From contig CAWIPM010000006.1 in NCBI GenBank assembly GCA_963838035.1, positions 248,001 to 312,000 of the forward strand: a DNA stretch of 64,000 nucleotides, read 5' to 3'. Shown here piece after piece: positions 7,574-16,130 of this stretch. Position 1 is the stretch's first letter; each line of letters opens with the position of its first letter. The notes under the pieces are model-generated. The model worked only from the letters and a program-made list of their open reading frames with translations. It ran no database searches and was not told where the DNA came from. The translations under genes and the position numbers were made by a program. This DNA comes from CAVVNN01 sp963838035 (GTDB lineage: Bacteria; Actinomycetota; Thermoleophilia; Solirubrobacterales; 70-9).

Positions 7574-8044
7574 ATGAATGATGACCCCCGCAATCTGGCG
7601 CGGCGCGCTCTTGCCGCGGCTGAGCGAAGTGGCGAGATGCTGGTCGCGACCAGTTCAGGCTATGTCGAGGATGAGGGCGAGCTGCGTGAAATCACCTCTG
7701 GCGTGACACGGATCGCGCCCGAGGTCTTCCGGCGCAACCCCACGGGGTACGGCCGATTCTTCCACCCGAGCGTGGTCCAGCGCGGCCTCGGGAGCACCCG
7801 CGGCATCGAGCTTCGAGTGACAACGCCCGATGGCCGCACCTACTGCATCGACGGACGAAACACCCTCAGTTCACACACCACCCCCGAAAACGAAAGCGAA
7901 TCCCATGAAGGAATCACCCCCGAGCACCGCGAGAAGCCCAGCTTCCAGACCCGCCGTTCAGGCGTGGCCCGGGCGAGGACGTCTTCGACCTCTCGACGCT
8001 TCGGACCTCGATCACAAACCCGGAGGGCACCGCTCTGGAGCTGA
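7574..8044 (+). CDS. Hypothetical protein upstream of capsid gene, probably truncated by frameshift
   Basis: AAAGGGAG precedes ATG 7574. The first 110 residues look coding (for example ITSGVTRIAPEVFRRNP), but from about 7905 the frame runs over the start of the capsid gene and becomes Arg/Ser-rich. A TGA in another frame at 7906-7908 overlaps the capsid ATG in the ATGA style of the neighbouring genes, so the true end is probably there and one base change separates the frames. Its place just before a capsid gene suggests a morphogenesis role; I cannot assign one. Confidence 0.5.
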   Translation: MNDDPRNLARRALAAAERSGEMLVATSSGYVEDEGELREITSGVTRIAPEVFRRNPTGYGRFFHPSVVQRGLGSTRGIELRVTTPDGRTYCIDGRNTLSSHTTPENESESHEGITPEHREKPSFQTRRSGVARARTSSTSRRFGPRSQTRRAPLWS

Positions 8045-9146
8045 AGGACCGGGCGCAGCGGGCAATCGACAGATCCGTGTCCTCCCGCACCGAGCGGGCC
8101 AAGACCGAGCCCTCGCAGGAACACCTCGAGCGCATGGTCTCCGGCAAGGACGGCCCTGCCGTCGCCCGTCACCTCCTCCTCACCGGGAGCCCTCTGTATG
8201 AGCGCGCCTGGCTGAAGCGGATGGGCGAGCAGCCGCTCTCCAGCGACGAGCAGCGTGCGCTGAATCTGTCGGGCGAAACAGGCGGCTATCTGCTGCCCTT
8301 CACGCTCGACCCGACGATCATCCCCGTCCACGATGGGGCGATCAACCCGTTCCGTGACATCTCGCGGGTCATCCAGGTGACGACCAACGAATGGAAGGGC
8401 GTCACATCCGAAGGCAACGCGGCTGCCTACAGGGAAGCCGAAGCCGAACAGACGACCGACGACTCGCCGAAATTCGCGCAGCCGTCCATCGTGTGCCACG
8501 CGGCGGACTTCTTCGCCCAGTGGACGTATGAGTTCGGGCAGGATTTCGGCTCTATCTCGCCGGAACTCGCTCGACTGGTCCAGCGGCGAAAAGGATGTAC
8601 TCGAGGCAACCAAGTTCCTCACCGGCACGGGCGAAAAAGAGCCCTACGGTGTCCTCACCGGGGCAGAAGAAGTCGTCGAAACCGCGACAGAAAAAGCGTT
8701 CGCGGTTGCCGATGTCTACGCCCTCCAGGAGGGTCTGGGAGACGCCTACACGATGAACGCCAAGTGGGTCGCACACCGCAACATCTACCACAAGATCAGC
8801 CAGTTCGAAGGCGAAGGCGGTCCTCTGTGGCAGACCTGGAACTCTCTCCAGGCGGGTGCCGGTACTCCCTCTAGCGGCCAGGTTCCACGGCTGCTGCTGG
8901 AATACCCCGCCTATCGCTCCTCAGCGATGGAAAAGGCGGTCACCCAGAACAAATACATCGCGCTCTACGGCTGCTTTCAATCCGTACTACACGATTGTCG
9001 ACCGTATCGGGATGCTCGCCAAGCCCGTTGACAACGTGCCTGGCGAAAATGGAAGGCCCACAGGTTCCGAAGGGCTCTACTTTTTCTGGCGCAACGGAGC
9101 CAAGGTCCTGAGCAAAAAGGCCTTCCGCAAGCTCAAAGTCGGCTAG
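7905..9146 (+). pseudogene. HK97-type major capsid protein, three frameshifts
   Basis: Capsid-like sequence runs in three to four successive frames. A short MKESPPSTAR start is followed near 7930 by GEDVFDLSTLRTS and the capsid body to about 8575 (GGYLLPFTLDPTI, WTYEFGQDFGSISPELARL). The frame then shifts to EKDVLEATKFLTGTGEKEPY (to about 8975) and again to FNPYYTIVDRIGMLAKPVDN, ending at 9146. Joined, they give about 410 residues, the size of a phage major capsid protein of the HK97 fold. Each shift is in the same direction. Either the gene is recently dead or the assembly has indels here; the host genes around the element show none. Confidence 0.8.
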
Positions 9147-9167
9147 AAAAGCGCGGTAAGTGGCGTT

Positions 9168-9195
9168 GGGCCGGGGGCAATCTCGCCCCCGGCCC
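9168..9195 (+). terminator. Perfect 11-bp hairpin after the capsid gene
   Basis: GGGCCGGGGGC, a six-base loop AATCTC, and GCCCCCGGCCC form a perfect stem 22 bases after the capsid stop. There is no T run, so it may be a weak or factor-dependent terminator or an mRNA 3'-end stabiliser. Confidence 0.55.
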
Positions 9196-9282
9196 GGTGC
9201 TGCCCAAGGAGCCCCAGTGGCGGCACACCTACCACAAGGATGCCCCCCGGCTTTGGTCCGTGTCGGCCTACACACTTATCCC

Positions 9283-9411
9283 ATGAGCGTATGCGGACTG
9301 AAATCCGCATGGCAAGCAGATGAGGGCCGCGACTATGAGTCAGCCGCCGAACTCGAAATCCAAGAGGGCCTCGCTTGCATTGAACTGGAGTGGGAGGCCG
9401 AGGGCGATTAG
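9283..9411 (+). CDS. Very small acidic hypothetical protein
   Basis: ATG 9283 opens a 42-residue acidic frame (MSVCGLKSAWQADEGRDYES). It ends four bases inside the 3' end of the convergent HEPN-like gene. The stop of another short frame overlaps the ATG. No family recognised; weak candidate. Confidence 0.3.
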   Translation: MSVCGLKSAWQADEGRDYESAAELEIQEGLACIELEWEAEGD

Positions 9412-10030
9412 GAATACGAAAGCTTTCCCGATGGAACTCTTGGCCCGTCGCGCACAACCCGCTTGGCCTTGTTCACGCGGAAGATGTCGCGGACGCGGAC
9501 GGGGGGGCCGCGTTCCGCCAGGGGATCGACGGGCCACCACCCCATGCAGATGTCCCCAAACTCCGCGACATGCTGACGTAGGTGGTAAAGGTCGTCCGAC
9601 CTGGCATCGAGTTCGGCAATCGGAACCTCCTTGGGATTGAACGGCTCTGGGTTCCGCTTGCCAGGCTTTACGCGGGACAGCCAGGGGTCCTTCATAGAGC
9701 CGTCCTCGCGGGCCCCAACCCAATCCACCAATCGCCGTGGGCGAAGTCATTGCGCCGTTTGATCTCGTCCCGAACGTCGTTCTTAAGGCAAATCGCAACC
9801 TTTGTCTCGGCCTCGTCCAGGTCACCCACGTGCTGGCAAATGGCGAAGAAAGAGTCAGCGATCTGACCGGCAAAAAGTTCTCCGAGCGCGAGTGCGGGAA
9901 CCGTGGGGTCTTCGTTCGCCAAGCGGCGTTCCATAGCGAAGCGCATGTTGAATACGAGACGCGAGAACTCCACGACGTAGCGCCCGACTGCTCGAAATGC
10001 GTCGTTCTTTTGGGCCTCTCGATCAGCCAT
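9408..10030 (-). pseudogene. HEPN-like protein with one frameshift
   Basis: From ATG 10030 the helical product continues to the motif RRNDFAHGDWW, an R-x4-H signature of HEPN ribonuclease or nucleotide-binding domains that are common in toxin and abortive-infection systems. Near 9725 the frame is lost; a neighbouring frame continues coherently (EDGSMKDPWLSRVKPGKR to about residue 200, ending at 9408). One base change would restore a protein of about 200 residues. Transcribed against the capsid block, a usual place for an accessory gene. Confidence 0.55.
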
Positions 10031-10049
10031 GACCGCTACCTTCGATCAA

Positions 10050-10334
10050 ATGGCAGAACAGCGCAAGCCTAAGACCCAAAAGACGACCCCCAAGGGCATC
10101 AACCCCAAGACGGGCAAGCCCTATGAGCCGGTGGAGCGGAAGGCGTGGGATGGGGGAATCAATCAAGCGGCAGAAGAAGATTCCGACGGAGATATGAGCC
10201 GAGCCCATCGGCGCTCTGCGGCTGCCGACCACCACCCCGATTTCCTCGGTCAAAGTTTCGCAATGCTTCGACCTCCGCGCTTTGCTGCTCCGCGGATCGG
10301 AGGCGGGTCGCCCTGTGTCGGCCCGTTGGTTTGA
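10050..10334 (+). CDS. Small basic hypothetical element protein
   Basis: The start ATG 10050 gives MAEQRKPKTQKTTPKG, a Lys/Pro-rich N-terminus of the sort found in small phage proteins, then a charged stretch and a Pro/Gly-rich tail. An earlier in-frame ATG at 10029 overlaps the start codon of the divergent HEPN-like gene. The second half may be out of frame. No function assigned. Confidence 0.4.
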   Translation: MAEQRKPKTQKTTPKGINPKTGKPYEPVERKAWDGGINQAAEEDSDGDMSRAHRRSAAADHHPDFLGQSFAMLRPPRFAAPRIGGGSPCVGPLV

Positions 10335-10340
10335 TGGATG

Positions 10341-10375
10341 CCCGCTCGCTCGGCACTCGGACGCCGGGCGGGCGG
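10341..10375 (+). repeat. 35-bp direct repeat, copy 1
   Basis: CCCGCTCGCTCGGCACTCGG and the next 15 bases recur exactly at 10,500-10,534, a spacing of 159 bp. Copy 1 lies between genes and copy 2 in the 3' end of the HIRAN gene, so the 159-bp unit looks like a small duplication boundary or a protein-binding repeat. Confidence 0.85.
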
Positions 10376-10475
10376 CATCCGGCCCCCACTCATTCAGGAA
10401 CTTTCCAAAGGCTTGGAGCCCGCTCGAGGGGTCTCTTGCGGGTTCCGAGGCCGGCGGGTCGTGCGGTTCAACCGT

Positions 10476-10970
10476 TCACCCGTTGGGCGACGAGGGAGAC
10501 CCGCTCGCTCGGCACTCGGACGCCGGGCGGGCGGGTCTGTTAGAGGCGGCAGCACGCTGCTTCGGGTTGGCCCAGCCCTTAAGCAACTCGCTCGTATAGG
10601 GGACCCGTAGGTGCGCCTGTAGCTGCCCACCATCGTCTCGGATGAAGGCAACACAGAACACCGCCTTCCCTTCATCTTCAAGCCCGGCTAGGCGTGAGCT
10701 CAATCGACTCGCCGTGCCTCGCCTCAGATAGCCAATCCTGCGGCCTTCGACGTGAACCTGAACCGCCTTCGGATCATGGGCATTGGCAGGCTCTCGACGC
10801 AGCTCTGCCGTGCATTCATAACGGCTGGCTCCTGAGACGAGCTGATGGCCAACCGCTGCCAGGAGCGCGGTCTGGTGAAAGCGTTGCCCGACAACCTGTA
10901 TCCGGCGGCAGTCATCGAAGCGGCCCCAGTCGGGATCGCCGTGGATGATGCGGCCAGGTCGCGAGTGCAT
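10476..10970 (-). CDS. HIRAN-domain protein
   Basis: The 164-residue product holds a HIRAN domain at about residues 26-110: VVGQRFHQTAL, then ELRREPANAHDPKAVQVH and GRRIGYLRRGTASRLS. HIRAN domains bind DNA 3' ends or stalled forks and occur alone in phage proteins or fused to helicases. Here it is alone. The last 30 residues (Arg/Ala/Pro-rich) are encoded by the direct-repeat region and may be an extension. Confidence 0.7.
   Translation of the reverse strand: MHSRPGRIIHGDPDWGRFDDCRRIQVVGQRFHQTALLAAVGHQLVSGASRYECTAELRREPANAHDPKAVQVHVEGRRIGYLRRGTASRLSSRLAGLEDEGKAVFCVAFIRDDGGQLQAHLRVPYTSELLKGWANPKQRAAASNRPARPASECRASGSPSSPNG
10500..10534 (+). repeat. 35-bp direct repeat, copy 2
   Basis: Exact copy of 10,341-10,375, here inside the 3' part of the minus-strand HIRAN gene. 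Confidence 0.85.
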
Positions 10971-11283
10971 GGCTTCAGATTAGTGGGCTACGGCCAGTGA
11001 GAACAACCGGAGATGGCACGCGCATGAGTAGCCACCCGCTCCCACACAAACTTCTAAAGACTTGGAGCCGCCTCTCTGGGTCGGCGGTTCCGAGAGACCC
11101 GCTGATCCGCTGCGGTCGGTGCCTTTGCTGGAGACACCGGTAGTCGACCGCGGCGGGTCGTGCGGGATCAGTTGAGGACCGGGGTCCGGGGTCTCGCGCA
11201 TTTCGACGGCGAGCCGTTTACCCCGCCGTCCCGTCACATTTCTCCCCCCGCCGCCAAACATTTGCAAAGGAGGTGTCGAGTCT
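10971..11283. other. Non-coding gap with diverged repeat
   Basis: No convincing gene. The stretch AAACTTCTAAAGACTTGGAG near 11,048 resembles AACTTTCCAAAGGCTTGGAG near 10,400, and both are followed by GGTTCCGAG and GGGTCGTGCGG elements, so this is a diverged copy of the 10,400-10,465 sequence. AAAGGAGG at 11,268-11,275 is the ribosome binding site of the next gene. Confidence 0.4.
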
Positions 11284-11511
11284 ATGCGCTGTTACCGCTG
11301 CAAGCAGGACCTGCAGTTCGAGGACTTTGCCGTCGATCGCTCGAAGGCGTCCGGCCACAAGTCCGTCTGCAAGCGATGCGATAGGGAGCGGGCGAGAGGT
11401 TACTACGCCGCTAACGCCGACCGCATCAGGCCCGTCGCCCGAAACCGTGCCCGGCTGAAGGCTGCTTCCACACACGTCAACCCCAACGACCCGAACGGAT
11501 GTGTTCAATGA
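11284..11511 (+). CDS. Small zinc-ribbon protein
   Basis: The 75-residue product has MRCYRCKQ near the start and VCKRCDRERAR about 25 residues later, a CxxC-x(n)-CxxC zinc ribbon of the type found at the N-terminus of phage HNH proteins; the HNH catalytic part is absent. AAAGGAGG lies upstream. Its stop overlaps the next ATG (ATGA at 11,508), coupling it to the tail-like gene. Confidence 0.65.
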   Translation: MRCYRCKQDLQFEDFAVDRSKASGHKSVCKRCDRERARGYYAANADRIRPVARNRARLKAASTHVNPNDPNGCVQ

Positions 11512-13559
11512 CTAGCGAACTCGAGGCACTCACCCTCTCCGGGCTGGCCCTAAACGACCAGGCCTCCTTCATCATCGAGGCACTGACGTTCACCCCGGCC
11601 CAGAAGAAGCCGAACTGGGCGACCAACAACGACGCCGACGGGGACGCGCTGGTCCGCGAGGCCCACTACACCAACGCCACCCTCGAAGCGACAATCCGAG
11701 TCATGCCGCAGTCAACTGCTGCCGCCGGCCGCGAAAAGCTGGGCGAACTCACCAATGCCCTACAGGCCTGCGAGCGCACCGAAGGCGGGGCGACCCTCCT
11801 CTGGACCCCCAATAGCTCCTCCACCGAATACACGGGCTACGCCCTGCTCGGGGAATACTCCGAAATCCCCACCGATGTCCAGGGTGATATGGCGGGCTGG
11901 TTCCTGAAGTCCCCCATCGTCAAGGTGAAGTTGACGCTGCGGCCGTTCTTCAAGACCGCGGAACGGACGGTGCTGGAACCCGCCGAATCGAGCGCAGCTC
12001 CCTCGCAGACCAAATACGTCGGGGGGATCAAGGGAGACGTTGCAGCCGAAGCGCGCCTGATCCTCAAAGATTCGGTCTCAACGCTCAAGAATCGCCGCTA
12101 TGCGGAGTTCGGCCGGGACATGGTCACCAGCGAAGAAAACCCGGCGGTCCTCATCACCGCCGCAAGCCTAGTCACCGAAGGATTCTCCGGCGAAGCCAAA
12201 ACCCGCTCGGGCGCCTATTCCGAAGAAAAGGTGAAACGGGCCACCGCCATCTCCTCCCCGACGACCATGTGCGGGACTGGGCGGATCACCCACACGGGTA
12301 GTTATGCGATTTACCTGCGCGTCTACACCGCCTCCGAAACCGCTCGCTTCCGCATTGCCTTCCGCAATGGGGACGGCGCGCTGGTATCGCGGGAATGGCA
12401 GGAAGCCCCCGTTATCGAAGGCTTCTCCGACATCAGCATGGGCGAGGTGTTCTTCGATGAAGTGGAGCTGGGGACGCAGACTTCCGAGATCCGGGTCGAA
12501 ATCAAGTCGACCGGCGCGGTCATCCCCGTCGATGTGAACTACCTGCAGATGGTGCCAACCGAAAGGGGCTCCTGCCGGGCGGTGGGGCTGGCGCACAACG
12601 AACCGACCAATCTCCTCGCCTATGACGAATTCAACCAGACCGCCGGGAACCTCGAAGGCAAGGAACTCGGAGGTCCGGGGGTAATCAAATGGGCCGAGGC
12701 TGAAAAGACCGGGGAAAACGGGTTCAAAGTCAACGCGACCTCCCACGTCGCTGAACGCGCCAAAGTCAGCGACGCCACCCTGCTCGCAGGCTCCTACGCA
12801 CTCGCCGGCGAAGGTAAATACACAACAGCGCAGGTTAACTGTGAACTTTCCGCTAGCACGGCCCTGCCCAGCGAAGAAGGGTTCCGTATGGGGGTCCTTG
12901 GGCGGTATGGGAGCACCGAAAAGTGGCTGATGGCGACGCTGATATACCTACCTGAAATCAGGGTTGGGGACAAGGTTGAACAGCGGAAGGGTCTATATCT
13001 AGCCGTGTATATGCGAAACGGCACGACCCCTACCCTCCTCGACAAGGTCTACTGGCAACCCGCTTCATCCGACCCGAGAAGGGCAATCAGCAGCGTCCCG
13101 ATCCAGCTAAACGTCACGGCCGACGGGATATGGGAAGCCAAGCTCGACAATAGCGTCAGTATTTCGGGTCAGAGTTCGGTACTGGCGGCCGGCGGGGCGC
13201 TTGAAACGGGCAAGATCGGGATGTTTGACGCGTGGTCATCCGCAACCGCGAACACCCGCACCTATGACAATTTCAACGCCCTGGGCGCCGAATCGGCGGC
13301 CGTTGTCTGTTACCCGGTACACAAATGGAGTTCCGCTCAGATGGAGTACTGCGACAGGACTCCACCGGCACCTACGACGGGGAACCCTTCAACCGCGGGT
13401 CACGGTTCTACCTGGCAGCCCGAAGGCGACAACGGCGCAATCAACCGGATCGTTGTGAGGATGCGGCGGAACAACATCGAAACCGAGGTCGACGACCACG
13501 TGACAGACAAACACACGATGGAAGTCAGGGCCGTCGAGCGGTATCTAGTGCCACGCTGA
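11508..13559 (+). CDS. Large phage tail-like structural protein
   Basis: The start is set at ATG 11508 by the ATGA overlap (the frame opens at 11499). The 683-residue protein begins MTSELEALTLSGLALND and contains long beta-rich stretches with Thr, Gly and Asn, without signal peptide or membrane segment. Residues 1-160 resemble phage distal-tail/minor-tail starts; a later part (LAYDEFNQTAGNLEGKELGG onward) looks like a concanavalin-type carbohydrate-binding jelly roll. Likely a tail tip or baseplate protein that touches the host surface; family assignment is tentative. Confidence 0.6.
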   Translation: MTSELEALTLSGLALNDQASFIIEALTFTPAQKKPNWATNNDADGDALVREAHYTNATLEATIRVMPQSTAAAGREKLGELTNALQACERTEGGATLLWTPNSSSTEYTGYALLGEYSEIPTDVQGDMAGWFLKSPIVKVKLTLRPFFKTAERTVLEPAESSAAPSQTKYVGGIKGDVAAEARLILKDSVSTLKNRRYAEFGRDMVTSEENPAVLITAASLVTEGFSGEAKTRSGAYSEEKVKRATAISSPTTMCGTGRITHTGSYAIYLRVYTASETARFRIAFRNGDGALVSREWQEAPVIEGFSDISMGEVFFDEVELGTQTSEIRVEIKSTGAVIPVDVNYLQMVPTERGSCRAVGLAHNEPTNLLAYDEFNQTAGNLEGKELGGPGVIKWAEAEKTGENGFKVNATSHVAERAKVSDATLLAGSYALAGEGKYTTAQVNCELSASTALPSEEGFRMGVLGRYGSTEKWLMATLIYLPEIRVGDKVEQRKGLYLAVYMRNGTTPTLLDKVYWQPASSDPRRAISSVPIQLNVTADGIWEAKLDNSVSISGQSSVLAAGGALETGKIGMFDAWSSATANTRTYDNFNALGAESAAVVCYPVHKWSSAQMEYCDRTPPAPTTGNPSTAGHGSTWQPEGDNGAINRIVVRMRRNNIETEVDDHVTDKHTMEVRAVERYLVPR

Positions 13560-13659
13560 AAGTCAGGGGGGTGCTAGCTAAGCCGCCCGCCGGACATGAG
13601 GAGGCCCAGGGCCATGAGGGGCGGCGCCGATTGAGATCCTGTCGCAATAGACTGCCGCT

Positions 13660-13857
13660 ATGAAACACCGGGCGCAGGCCGAGGATGGCCCCCTCGCCGG
13701 GGATGTCAATCTGACCATCGAAGGCGCCGATGGCCGGTGGCCGGAGACGGTCATCTGGAAGGGCAAGCAGGGCAGGCGGCACGAATACCGCTTACAGGCC
13801 ACCTCCATTGGGCCGGAGAATGAGCCCGTGTACGGCTTCGTGAAGTCCCTCGACTAG
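13660..13857 (+). CDS. Small hypothetical element protein
   Basis: 65 residues beginning MKHRAQAEDGPLAGD; beta-rich and charged, no motif recognised. It is separated by 100 bases from the tail-like gene on the same strand. Confidence 0.45.
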   Translation: MKHRAQAEDGPLAGDVNLTIEGADGRWPETVIWKGKQGRRHEYRLQATSIGPENEPVYGFVKSLD

Positions 13858-13883
13858 ATGCATGGATTAGGGTCAGCGCAACG

Positions 13884-14138
13884 GTGAGACTTGGGCTGAT
13901 CATCGGCGCGGGGGCATTAGCGGTCATATCGGTGATCGCCTTGCTCTGGATCGGGGGCGAACTCCACTACCGAAACTGCGTCTCTGACGCAGAAGCGCGC
14001 TATCCGGTCGCCTACGGGTCTTCAGGGGCCAGCGAAGGGCAGTATGGCGGTTGGCACAGACCTGGACCAGCTCACTTCGTCTTCTACGAAGCGGCAAAGC
14101 GATCCGAAGCACTGTCAGGCTGCTCGCGCTGGCCCTAG
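13884..14138 (+). CDS. Small membrane-anchored protein
   Basis: GTG 13884 opens an 84-residue frame with a single N-terminal membrane segment (LIIGAGALAVISVIALLWI) and a short exported domain holding two cysteines (NCVSD and SGCSRW). Position after a tail gene would fit a lysis or superinfection-related membrane protein, but nothing in the sequence proves this. Confidence 0.5.
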   Translation: MRLGLIIGAGALAVISVIALLWIGGELHYRNCVSDAEARYPVAYGSSGASEGQYGGWHRPGPAHFVFYEAAKRSEALSGCSRWP

Positions 14139-14264
14139 GTACACAAGATAGGCCCTCGGAAGCAACAACTTCGCGGGGGCCTTTCTCTTACTTTTGCCCG
14201 ATCGACTTTACGGGTTGAATCGGACGGAAAACCGCTCTAGAAAGCGGAAACACCTTCGATGAGC

Positions 14265-14585
14265 CTATCTCCGCAATACGTAGAGCTTGCCTTCGTGCTT
14301 TAGCGACTTGGGGTCGGGCAAACGCTTTCCGCTTCCGCCAAGGGTCTTTCCATCCGGCAGCAGGTATTGATGCGCTTCTGCGATTTTGGGGCCGATCTTG
14401 CCTTGAGCGACCTCGTAGTATGCGACTATCTGACTGCGTGTCCCTGGCGGCTGCCCAAATTGCAGGCTTGCAGGTTTGTCTGAAACGACGAGTCCACGTA
14501 CTTGCCCGGCTTCTATCCGTGGAAGGATCGCGGTGTTGAAGATCTTCCGAAGTTTCCATTCGCCTATGTAAATGGGAGGTGCCAT
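14265..14585 (-). CDS. Small hypothetical protein
   Basis: 106 residues with a helical N-terminus (MAPPIYIGEWKLRKIF) and a C-terminal AEAHQYLLPDGKTLGGSG segment. CAAAGG lies upstream on its strand. The start codon overlaps that of the divergent gene at 14,584 (CATG). Family not recognised. Confidence 0.5.
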   Translation of the reverse strand: MAPPIYIGEWKLRKIFNTAILPRIEAGQVRGLVVSDKPASLQFGQPPGTRSQIVAYYEVAQGKIGPKIAEAHQYLLPDGKTLGGSGKRLPDPKSLKHEGKLYVLRR

Positions 14586-15060
14586 GGCCTTTGACCTTGA
14601 GATCCGAGAGCAGGTATCCCGCTATTGCGCTGGGGAAATAGCCGCTGCCGAACTGGAGACTTGGCTTGCCGCCTCAACCTGGGAGATGGACGCGGAACCC
14701 CCTGCAATTCGCCAGCTTGCCTTTGATGCCCTCCGGCTCACCTCCGAGGCTGCGAATGGGGACTGGACGGGTGCAGAGTTGCGCCAGCACCTTTTGACGC
14801 TTTGCGGAATAGTTACCGATACCCCTTCGCTCAGAGTGGAAGGGTTCCTTGAGAAGCTCTCTGCGGCGGAAGAAAGCAGGGAGCAGGCGCCAAAACGCGA
14901 AGAGGATCAGCTTGCGGCCGTAATGCGCTACGCGCACCTGGCATCGCCTACGGCGGCGTCGTCCGAAACGGCGCAACCCAGTGATCACGAGTTTCTCCAT
15001 CGACCCACAGCCGAAAGCGAAACTCGGCGCCAGGCTCCAAAGGAATTGGCAATAGGTTAA
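14584..15060 (+). CDS. Hypothetical helical protein
   Basis: The ATG at 14584 follows GGGAGGTG. The product (158 residues) is acidic and helical (LEIREQVSRYCAGEIAAAEL), and the last 40 residues overlap the convergent gene and are Ser/Thr/Glu-rich. No family recognised. The divergent partner at 14,265 shares its start region. Confidence 0.5.
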   Translation: MAFDLEIREQVSRYCAGEIAAAELETWLAASTWEMDAEPPAIRQLAFDALRLTSEAANGDWTGAELRQHLLTLCGIVTDTPSLRVEGFLEKLSAAEESREQAPKREEDQLAAVMRYAHLASPTAASSETAQPSDHEFLHRPTAESETRRQAPKELAIG

Positions 15061-15367
15061 CCCCGAAGCCTCTTACGACAGGCGAGACCAATCCAGCATC
15101 GGTCAAGCCTTCCGGCTCGAAATTAATATTGAAATCGAGCAGATTCGAGAGCCCCTCATCTTTTACGGCCTCGCCGCCCTCGTACTCAAGCCTGACCGTC
15201 GCCGAATGCTGCGTTTCGACCAGATCGCGGGTCGATCGAAAGACGACGAAAATCGCCCAAGGAATCGGCTCTGGGGGCCGAACCTGCCATCCGATTCCCA
15301 ATGCTGAAATGCCAGCGTCGGTTTCCTGAACGGATTGGGCGGTGAGGAGGTTCGCCTCAATGGGCAT
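14948..15367 (-). CDS. DUF6941-like small protein
   Basis: The 139-residue protein begins MPIEANLLTAQSVQETDAGI and has the pattern of an N-terminal beta strand, ALGIGW turn, RPPEPIPWAIFVVF strand and a final FRFRLWVDGE strand. This order resembles DUF6941-type proteins, which are found beside many unrelated genes and have no known role. A tRNA-like gene lies 68 bases upstream on the same strand. Confidence 0.5.
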   Translation of the reverse strand: MPIEANLLTAQSVQETDAGISALGIGWQVRPPEPIPWAIFVVFRSTRDLVETQHSATVRLEYEGGEAVKDEGLSNLLDFNINFEPEGLTDAGLVSPVVRGFGVNLLPIPLEPGAEFRFRLWVDGETRDHWVAPFRTTPP

Positions 15368-15435
15368 GGTCGGCTGAACCCTATCTAGATCGTCGCCAAC
15401 GGTCGGTCAATCCTTGGCAGACGCGAGTTTGCCCT

Positions 15436-15509
15436 CCCGCCCGCCGGGACTCGAACCCGGGACCTCGCCCTTAGCAGGGGCGCGCTCTATCCAACTGAGC
15501 TACAGGCAC
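15436..15509 (-). tRNA. tRNA-like gene, anticodon GCT (Ser) but short variable loop
   Basis: Read on the minus strand a full cloverleaf forms: acceptor GTGCCTG with CGGGCGG (G1-G72 mismatch and two G-U pairs), D-stem GCTC/GAGC, anticodon stem CGCCC/GGGCG with loop CTGCTAA, variable AGGTC, and T-arm CCGGG-TTCGAGT-CCCGG. The anticodon GCT reads serine AGC/AGU codons, yet serine tRNAs normally have a long variable arm. No CCA is encoded. It lies within the element, so it is a phage-type tRNA or a decaying one. Confidence 0.75.
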
Positions 15510-15741
15510 AAATCCGCCAAGCGATACCCGCCCAGCGGGCGCGAGGGCTGACCGAGCCTAGGACTGGGAGATAGTCCCTGTCAAGTCGTGGGGTAGATCC
15601 CCCCGGAAAGCGAGGTATCCATGAATCAGCTATCTCCGCAAACCCGCTTGGCGACTCGCGCTGCGAGTTTCGCCAATCCCTCCTAGGGGCTTAGAAGCGG
15701 CCGGGTTGCATCTTCGAGCTGGCCGGTAGAGGATTGTCGCC

Positions 15742-16077
15742 GTGGTCTCCCGCCGGTTCCTCATCGTCGCCCTGATCGGCGTCTGTGTCCTGAGCGCCGC
15801 CATCGGCTCGGGGATCACTCTGCTGTCAAAGACAGGCCCAGCGGGCCCCGTCGGTGCTCGGGGAGAACCGGGACCGGTTGGCCCCCGAGGATTTGCGGCG
15901 ACTGACGAAGCTGGGGAAAATGCCGAAGGCCAGGTGGTCAACCTCCAGGGGGAAGTCGAAGAACTCCAAGGTGAGGTCGAAAGAGACGAAGGGCTGATTG
16001 AAGAACTCGGTGGCCAGGTGACCCAGAACACTCAGTCTGTCTCGACGCTCTGCATCGAACTCAACGCGGGTTGCTAA
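15742..16077 (+). CDS. Membrane-anchored protein with collagen-like and coiled-coil segments
   Basis: GTG 15742 opens a 111-residue frame. Residues 5-27 form a membrane anchor, residues 31-49 are Gly-X-Y repeats (GPAGPVGARGEPGPVGPRG), and residues 55-95 form an acidic coiled coil with repeated LQGEVE. Two cysteines are near the C-terminus. A short exported trimeric stalk is the likely shape. Probably an accessory (moron) gene of the element acting at the cell surface; inference. Confidence 0.65.
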   Translation: MVSRRFLIVALIGVCVLSAAIGSGITLLSKTGPAGPVGARGEPGPVGPRGFAATDEAGENAEGQVVNLQGEVEELQGEVERDEGLIEELGGQVTQNTQSVSTLCIELNAGC

Positions 16078-16130
16078 ACCACATGGAGGAATAGTCCTTG
16101 CTGGCGGGGTGCCGGGCCGCTGTGAAGCCT

